From positions 1 to 6,248 of the forward strand of contig JANQUX010000220.1 in the NCBI GenBank assembly GCA_030730545.1: a stretch of 6,248 nucleotides of DNA. The letters are read 5' to 3'. The translations under genes were made by a program, and so were the position numbers. Below the pieces are notes generated by a model that did no database searches, was not told the DNA's origin, and saw only the letters and a list, made by a program, of their open reading frames with translations. Source of the DNA: Maribacter sp. Lineage in GTDB: Bacteria; Bacteroidota; Bacteroidia; Flavobacteriales; Flavobacteriaceae. Each line of letters begins with the position of its first letter. Within the stretch, counting starts at the first letter, position 1. Positions 1 to 3,770 of the stretch are shown one piece after another.

Positions 1-377
1 TTGAAGAGCCTACCGGATACTTTTTTGACGGTCAAGTACCTTATATGGATGTCGATGTACAAAACGATAGTGTAGTGTATATTAGAAAAAATATAGCGCT
101 GAACTCATTCTTTAATAATTTAAAATTAAAGGGTGGTGATATTTTTAGGGTTATTAATGGGCAAGAGATCAACTTAGAAAGTTTACGCCCTGTTATAGGT
201 GAAAGCTTTGGGTGGACACCACAAACACCTATTACTATGACTGTAGAAAGAGATGGTGAGATGATTTCAGTTGAAGGTGTTGCTGGTCAGCCTGTAAAAA
301 AAGTAAAGAAAATAGTCGCTTTAGAAGGTGAAAACGAAGCAACTGACAAGTTGCGCAATGCTTGGTTGAAGAATTAG
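1..377 (+). CDS. C-terminal end of a PDZ-domain protein, probably an M61-family metallopeptidase (5' end outside window)
   Basis: The reading frame enters from the left edge (first full codon at 3) and stops at TAG 375-377, giving 124 residues of C-terminus. The peptide starts EEPTGYFFDGQVPYMDVDV, followed by a PDZ-like fold: a strand around VVYIRK, a GGDIFRVINGQEI segment (the usual G-D-x-I-x-x-I-N-G signature of PDZ domains), and a closing strand TPITMTVERDGE. It ends with a charged tail finishing LRNAWLKN. M61 (glycyl aminopeptidase-like) proteins of Bacteroidota carry a C-terminal PDZ domain and often end in a similar charged A-W-L-K tail; that comparison is from memory. The zinc-binding HExxH catalytic part would lie upstream and is not visible, so a different PDZ protease is possible. 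The methionine at 45 is internal, since the open frame continues upstream of it. The gene converges on tsf and shares its terminator. Confidence 0.65.
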   Translation, partial: EEPTGYFFDGQVPYMDVDVQNDSVVYIRKNIALNSFFNNLKLKGGDIFRVINGQEINLESLRPVIGESFGWTPQTPITMTVERDGEMISVEGVAGQPVKKVKKIVALEGENEATDKLRNAWLKN

Positions 378-403
378 GGTAATTCTTGGGTTTTACAAGA
401 ATA

Positions 404-440
404 AAAAAACCGTCTACTTTTTACAGTAAGACGGTTTTTT
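404..440. terminator. Bidirectional intrinsic terminator between the M61-like gene and tsf
   Basis: A perfect 12-bp inverted repeat: left arm AAAAAACCGTCT at 404-415, right arm AGACGGTTTTTT at 429-440, with a 13-nt loop. The GC-rich core is CCGTCT/AGACGG. The A-run on one side and the T-run on the other give a U-tract on either strand, so it can end both the rightward peptidase transcript (stop at 377) and the leftward rpsB-tsf transcript (stop at 462). Confidence 0.9.
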
Positions 441-461
441 ATTGAGTTAGTTGAATTGTAA

Positions 462-1286
462 TTAACCTAATGCAACTCTTTTGAAACCAACAACCTCTAA
501 GCTAGAGTCTACTGACTTTACGTATTGAGCAACACTTTGTTTACTGTCTTTAATGAAATCTTGGTTGACCAAGGTATTATCTTTAAAGAAACGATTTAAT
601 TTACCTTTGGCAATATTATCTAGCATTGCTTCTGGCTTACCTTCTTGACGTAATACATCTTTGGCAATTTCGATCTCTTTATCAATAATTGATTGATCAA
701 CACCGGCTTCGTTCAAAGCGACAGGGTTCATTGCTGCAGCTTGCATAGAAACATCTTTAGCAACTTCATCAGCACCGGCTACGGCAGCTGAAAGTCCTGT
801 TAGAACAGCAATTTTATTTCCTGCGTGAATGTATGATCCAACGAAAGGGGCGCTTAATGTTTCAAAACCACCTATTTCGATTTTCTCACCAATAACACCG
901 GTTTGCTCAGTAAGTTTTTCTTGAACCGTCATTCCTTTGTATTTAGCAGCTAAGAATGCATCTTTAGAATCAAAGTTGATTGCTAGGTCTGCAAATTCTG
1001 TAGCTAGTGTTACAAAAGTTTCGTTTTTAGCAACGAAATCTGTTTCACAGTTCAAAGAGATAATAACACCTTTAGTGTTATCGCTATTTACTTTTGCGAT
1101 TGCTGCACCTTCAGAAGAATCTCTGTCGGCTCTTTTTGCTGCAACTTTTTGACCTTTTTTACGAAGAACTTCTATTGCAATTTCAAAATCGCCATCAGCC
1201 TCAACTAACGCGTTTTTGCAATCCATCATTCCTGCACCAGTAGTCTTTCTTAACCTGTTAACTTCTGCGGCTGTAATCTTTGCCAT
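462..1286 (-). CDS. tsf: Translation elongation factor Ts (EF-Ts)
   Basis: EF-Ts is the cytoplasmic nucleotide exchange factor that releases GDP from EF-Tu so it can reload with GTP and aminoacyl-tRNA. The 274-residue protein shows the family layout: an N-terminal UBA-like domain (about 1-55) with LRKTTGAGMMDCKNAL at 12-27; the TDFVAKN motif at 82-88, whose Asp-Phe pair enters EF-Tu in known structures; the core segment GSYIHAGNKIAVL at 150-162; MQAAAMNPVAL at 181-191; and a helical C-terminal part with GKLNRFFKDNTLVNQDF at 228-244. The length is within the bacterial range. The start is ATG (CAT at 1284-1286), preceded by an A-rich stretch with no Shine-Dalgarno sequence. It lies 67 bp after rpsB with no convincing terminator or promoter between, so it is probably co-transcribed with rpsB, the usual pairing in bacteria. 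Transcription ends at the hairpin at 404-440. Confidence 0.98.
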   Translation of the reverse strand: MAKITAAEVNRLRKTTGAGMMDCKNALVEADGDFEIAIEVLRKKGQKVAAKRADRDSSEGAAIAKVNSDNTKGVIISLNCETDFVAKNETFVTLATEFADLAINFDSKDAFLAAKYKGMTVQEKLTEQTGVIGEKIEIGGFETLSAPFVGSYIHAGNKIAVLTGLSAAVAGADEVAKDVSMQAAAMNPVALNEAGVDQSIIDKEIEIAKDVLRQEGKPEAMLDNIAKGKLNRFFKDNTLVNQDFIKDSKQSVAQYVKSVDSSLEVVGFKRVALG

Positions 1287-1353
1287 TTTATTTTACTTTT
1301 AGTATACCTGTTTTACGAGGTTGTTCTTAGATTTATTTTAAAACTGTAGCGCC

Positions 1354-2445
1354 TTATTCTACACCACCTTTGGTGTTGTCTTGCCATTCTTTAAGCTCGT
1401 CCCATTTACCATCTGCAGCCATTTTAGCTTGCTTTGGCCATGATGTAGGATCTAAATGTGCCATTCTAGAACTTGCTTCGATTAAGATTTCTTTAATCTT
1501 ATCGGCCTCTCCTTTAGAAAGGTCGGCGAAAGTAGTAATACCTGCAGCAACTAATGCTTCAGCTGCTTTAGGTCCTATACCTTCAACTTTTGTTAAATCG
1601 TCGGCTTTTGCTTTAGTAGCCTTAACAACTACTGGTTCAGCCTTAACTTCTGGCTCAGCCTTTGCTGTAGTAGGTTCTGGCTTTTCAGCAGTTAATTTTT
1701 TCTTTGATGTTTTATCTTTTTTCTCTGACTTACCTTCTGGAGCATCACCTTTTTCAGACTTACGATCAGCAAGACCTTCAGCAACTGCATTGGTAACCTC
1801 TGTCATAATGATGTCGATCGACTTTGAGGCATCATCATTAGAAGGTATAAGGTAATCTACATCTCTAGGGTCACAGTTGGTATCAACCATTGCGAAAATA
1901 GGAATGTTTAATTTTTGAGCTTCTTTAACTGCAATGTGCTCTCTCATTGTATCAACGATGAACAATGCACCCGGTAAACGTGTCATTTCAGAAATAGAAC
2001 CTAAGTTCTTTTCTAATTTTGCACGTAAACGGTCAACTTGTAATCTTTCTTTTTTAGAAAGGGTAAGGAAGGTACCGTCTTTTTTCATACGATCGATAGA
2101 AGCCATTTTCTTAACAGCTTTACGAATAGTAACGAAGTTTGTTAACATACCACCTGGCCATCTTTCTGTGATGTAAGGCATGTTTACTGCTGCTGCTTTT
2201 TCAGCAACGATATCTTTTGCTTGTTTTTTGGTAGCTACGAAAAGTATCTTTCTACCTGATGCTGCAATTTTGCTAAGAGCCTCATTGGTCTCGTCTAATT
2301 TTGCAACTGTTTTGTAAAGGTTGATTACGTGAATACCATTACGCTCCATGTAGATGTAAGGAGCCATGTTCGGATTCCACTTTCTTGTTAGGTGACCAAA
2401 ATGTACACCTGCTTCTAATAATTGTTTTACTTCGACTCTCGCCAT
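1354..2445 (-). CDS. rpsB: 30S ribosomal protein S2 (uS2) with a C-terminal linker and helix-hairpin-helix domain
   Basis: S2 is a late-assembling 30S protein on the back of the small subunit near the mRNA exit side. Residues 1-228 are ordinary S2: GVHFGHLTRKWNPNMAPYIY at 13-32, ITERWPGGMLTNF at 92-104, and the second signature PGALFIVDTMREHIAVKEA at 158-176 followed by PIFAMVDTNCDP at 182-193. Typical S2 is about 230-260 residues; this one has 363. Residues 229-281 form a Lys/Glu/Ala/Pro-rich, probably disordered linker. Residues 282-363 form a compact extra domain with a helix-hairpin-helix signature (VEGIGPKAAEALVAAGI at 287-303) and a Trp-containing end (PTSWPKQAKMAADGKWDEL at 333-351). 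The frame is continuous, so this is an in-frame extension and not a frameshift artefact. A similar module occurs, as I recall, at the end of L21 in Flavobacteriia. The start is ATG with an A/T-rich leader and no Shine-Dalgarno; a candidate promoter lies at 2477-2506. Confidence 0.97.
   Translation of the reverse strand: MARVEVKQLLEAGVHFGHLTRKWNPNMAPYIYMERNGIHVINLYKTVAKLDETNEALSKIAASGRKILFVATKKQAKDIVAEKAAAVNMPYITERWPGGMLTNFVTIRKAVKKMASIDRMKKDGTFLTLSKKERLQVDRLRAKLEKNLGSISEMTRLPGALFIVDTMREHIAVKEAQKLNIPIFAMVDTNCDPRDVDYLIPSNDDASKSIDIIMTEVTNAVAEGLADRKSEKGDAPEGKSEKKDKTSKKKLTAEKPEPTTAKAEPEVKAEPVVVKATKAKADDLTKVEGIGPKAAEALVAAGITTFADLSKGEADKIKEILIEASSRMAHLDPTSWPKQAKMAADGKWDELKEWQDNTKGGVE
1357..1602 (-). 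other. Helix-hairpin-helix-type C-terminal domain of S2 (residues 282-363)
   Basis: The segment begins DDLTKVEGIGPKAAEALVAA. The G-I-G-P-K-A-A hairpin between two predicted short helices is the pattern of helix-hairpin-helix domains (HHH_5-like), which in other proteins usually bind the DNA or RNA backbone. It continues through a Lys/Glu-rich helix (KGEADKIKEILIEA) and ends with two conserved-looking tryptophans (SWPKQ, KWDELKEWQD). It is separated from the S2 core by the low-complexity linker encoded at 1603-1761. Nucleic-acid binding is inferred from the fold signature; the role on the ribosome is unknown. Confidence 0.8.
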
Positions 2446-2476
2446 TTTAAATTTAGTTTACGTTCTTATGAATTAG

Positions 2477-2506
2477 CAATGATAAAGTGGTATTTGCACG
2501 AGCAAA
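2477..2506 (-). promoter_or_regulatory. Candidate Bacteroidota-type promoter for rpsB-tsf
   Basis: On the minus strand, TTTG (2506-2503) is followed after 18 nt by TATCATTG (2484-2477). This matches the Flavobacterium consensus TTG-N17-23-TAnnTTTG with one mismatch in the -7 element. It would start transcription near 2470, giving a leader of about 25 nt before the rpsB ATG at 2445. The position downstream of the rpsI terminator fits a separate rpsB-tsf transcription unit. Assigned by eye only. Confidence 0.55.
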
Positions 2507-2625
2507 AGCCTTCACCATTTAGATGCTAAACTAATCTTACCTTTAATTTTAGTTAAATAAAGGATTTTTAATTGTCCCCAAAAGGACTTTCAATGAACTA
2601 GTTAATACTCTGAATTTTCCAGTTT

Positions 2626-2662
2626 GATAAAATATAAAAATAGGCACCCAAAAAGGGTGCCT
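2626..2662 (-). terminator. Intrinsic terminator of rplM-rpsI
   Basis: A perfect 8-bp stem (AGGCACCC/GGGTGCCT, positions 2642-2649 and 2655-2662) with a 5-nt loop. Read on the minus strand it is followed, after one A, by TTTTTATATTTT, a good U-rich tract. It sits 19 bp beyond the rpsI stop codon. There is no T-tract on the plus strand, so it acts leftward only. Confidence 0.88.
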
Positions 2663-2681
2663 GATAATATTGTAACTCGAA

Positions 2682-3068
2682 TTAACGTTTCGAGAATTGG
2701 AATTTTTTACGTGCTTTCTTCTGACCGAATTTCTTACGTTCAACCATTCTTGGATCTCTAGTTAAAAGACCTTCTGGCTTTAAGATAATTCTGTTCTCAG
2801 CATCAATCTCACACATTGCTCTAGATAAAGCAAGACGAATAGCCTCTGCTTGACCAGTAATACCACCACCGTAAACATTTACTTTTACGTTGTAAGTATC
2901 TAAGCTTTCAGTTAATGTGAAAGGTTGTTTTACTTTATATTGAAGTGTTGCAGTTGGAAAGTATACACTTAAATCTTTGTTGTTAATAGTGATGTCACCA
3001 TTACCATCAGAAAGATAAACTCTCGCTACAGCGGTCTTTCTACGACCAATTTTATGAATTACTTCCAT
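2682..3068 (-). CDS. rpsI: 30S ribosomal protein S9 (uS9)
   Basis: S9 is a head protein of the small subunit; its basic C-terminal tail reaches the P-site tRNA anticodon stem. The 128-residue protein is of normal length. Visible hallmarks are the N-terminal IGRRKTAVARVYL (7-19), the family signature GGGITGQAEAIRLALSRAM (67-85), the LLTRDPRMVERKKFGQKKAR segment (101-120), and the universal tail ending in FSKR. The start is ATG (CAT at 3066-3068), one base after the rplM stop, so translation of the two genes is probably coupled. No separate Shine-Dalgarno sequence is evident. A strong terminator follows 19 bp after the stop. Confidence 0.98.
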   Translation of the reverse strand: MEVIHKIGRRKTAVARVYLSDGNGDITINNKDLSVYFPTATLQYKVKQPFTLTESLDTYNVKVNVYGGGITGQAEAIRLALSRAMCEIDAENRIILKPEGLLTRDPRMVERKKFGQKKARKKFQFSKR

Positions 3069-3069
3069 C

Positions 3070-3525
3070 TTATTTAATATCTTTTAAATTAACAACAGTA
3101 GGCTTTTGAGCTTCCTGACCGTGCGTTGTACCTGCGTAAACTTTTAGGTTTCTGAAAAGCTCAGCACCTAATCTGTTCTTAGGTAACATACCTTTGATCG
3201 CTTTTTCAAGAATACCTTCTGGATTTTTATCCAATAATTGTTTTACGGTAGTAGAACGTTGACCACCTGGGTAGCCAGTATATCTCAAGTAGGTTTTATC
3301 AGACCACTTGTTTCCAGAAAGAACAATTTTCTCTGCGTTGATAATAACAACATTATCACCACAATCTACGTGAGGGGTGAAACTTGGTTTGTGCTTTCCT
3401 CTTAACAAATAGGCGACTTTAGAAGCCATGCGTCCTAATGTTTCTCCTTCGGCATCTACCAATAACCACTCTTTGTTGACAGTTGTTCTGTTGGCCGAAA
3501 CGGTCTTATAACTTAATGTATCCAC
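3070..3525 (-). CDS. rplM: 50S ribosomal protein L13 (uL13), GTG start
   Basis: L13 is an early-assembling large-subunit protein that binds 23S rRNA. The 151 residues cover the whole family: [16 protein letters not shown] (20-35), [20 protein letters not shown] (40-59), YTGYPGGQR (82-90), and the signature [20 protein letters not shown] (111-130) followed by [10 protein letters not shown]. The start codon is GTG (CAC at 3523-3525), giving (M)DTLSYKT, the N-terminus I recall for flavobacterial L13. The in-frame upstream codons GTA, GCA, ATA, AAA and TTA run into a TAG stop at 3541-3543, so no ATG is available upstream. It is first gene of the rplM-rpsI unit, behind a near-perfect promoter at 3574-3604, with a leader of about 45 nt. 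Confidence 0.97.
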   Translation of the reverse strand: MDTLSYKTVSANRTTVNKEWLLVDAEGETLGRMASKVAYLLRGKHKPSFTPHVDCGDNVVIINAEKIVLSGNKWSDKTYLRYTGYPGGQRSTTVKQLLDKNPEGILEKAIKGMLPKNRLGAELFRNLKVYAGTTHGQEAQKPTVVNLKDIK

Positions 3526-3557
3526 TACTGCTATTTTTAACTATTATTTTAATCAAT

Positions 3558-3569
3558 CCCTAGAAAGGG
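3558..3569 (-). promoter_or_regulatory. Short hairpin at the predicted 5' end of the rplM mRNA
   Basis: The minus strand reads CCCT-TTCT-AGGG, a 4-bp stem with a 4-nt loop, falling within the first dozen or so nucleotides after the predicted start site. It could stabilise the 5' end or be part of a ribosomal-protein leader, but a 4-bp stem is weak evidence and no known L13 leader motif is recognised. Confidence 0.25.
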
Positions 3570-3573
3570 GCTG

Positions 3574-3604
3574 CAAATCTACGATTATTAACTTGAATTG
3601 CAAA
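3574..3604 (-). promoter_or_regulatory. Bacteroidota-type promoter for rplM-rpsI
   Basis: On the minus strand, TTTG (3604-3601) is separated by 19 nt from TAGATTTG (3581-3574), an exact match to the -33/-7 consensus TTG...TAnnTTTG used by the primary sigma factor of this phylum. The predicted start is around 3568-3570, about 45 nt upstream of the GTG start of rplM. This is the clearest promoter in the window. Confidence 0.8.
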
Positions 3605-3622
3605 TACTTGTTTCTTTATTTT

Positions 3623-3665
3623 TTACATTTTTTAAATAAATGTAATTTCTAACTGCGTAATGTAA
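3623..3665. repeat. TTACATTT/AAATGTAA inverted repeat plus a third AATGTAA copy between divergent promoters
   Basis: TTACATTT (3623-3630) and AAATGTAA (3638-3645) form an 8-bp inverted repeat with a 7-bp AT-only spacer. A further AATGTAA lies at 3659-3665, exactly 20 bp after the equivalent bases at 3639-3645, so the two direct copies would face the same side of the helix. The cluster lies just upstream of the rplM -33 element and upstream of the candidate promoter of the DUF5916 gene, which is where an operator would be expected. The region is very AT-rich, so chance occurrence is possible. Confidence 0.4.
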
Positions 3666-3695
3666 ATAGAGATACTGTTAAACTTATCGGTTTTA

Positions 3696-3726
3696 TTGGT
3701 ATTTCTGTAACAATACTATTTTTTTG
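3696..3726 (+). promoter_or_regulatory. Weak candidate promoter for the DUF5916 gene
   Basis: TTG (3696-3698), an 18-nt spacer, then TATTTTTT (3717-3724) followed by TG resembles TTG-N17-23-TAnnTTTG with an imprecise end. The start would lie near 3730, leaving a leader of about 40 nt before the ATG at 3771. The long T-run makes the alignment of the -7 element ambiguous. Confidence 0.4.
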
Positions 3727-3770
3727 CCGTCCCTTCATTTATAAAACAATCAATCGAACAGCGAACTATT

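Noticed and set aside
937..1152. 71-codon open frame on the plus strand inside tsf
   Set aside because: Antisense shadow of a confidently identified EF-Ts gene; no family resemblance.
1287..1353. Possible terminator, attenuator or promoter between rpsB and tsf
   Set aside because: Only a short TTTTAAAA palindrome and AT-rich sequence are seen; no GC stem with a U-tract and no TAnnTTTG element at proper spacing, so co-transcription is the simpler reading.
1603..1761. Frameshift or misassembly as the reason for the unusual S2 length
   Set aside because: The linker is in the same frame as the core, its Lys/Glu/Pro composition is typical of real ribosomal-protein tails, and the following domain is well formed and ends at a normal stop.
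1370..1855. 161-codon open frame on the plus strand, antisense to rpsB
   Set aside because: It mirrors the linker and extension of S2, has Ser/Ala/Leu-rich composition typical of an antisense shadow, and shows no recognisable domain or promoter.
1934..2176. 80-codon open frame on the plus strand inside rpsB
   Set aside because: Antisense to the conserved S2 core; no supporting signal.
2549..2743. 64-codon open frame on the minus strand overlapping the end of rpsI
   Set aside because: It starts inside rpsI in another frame, runs through the terminator hairpin, and has no recognisable protein features.
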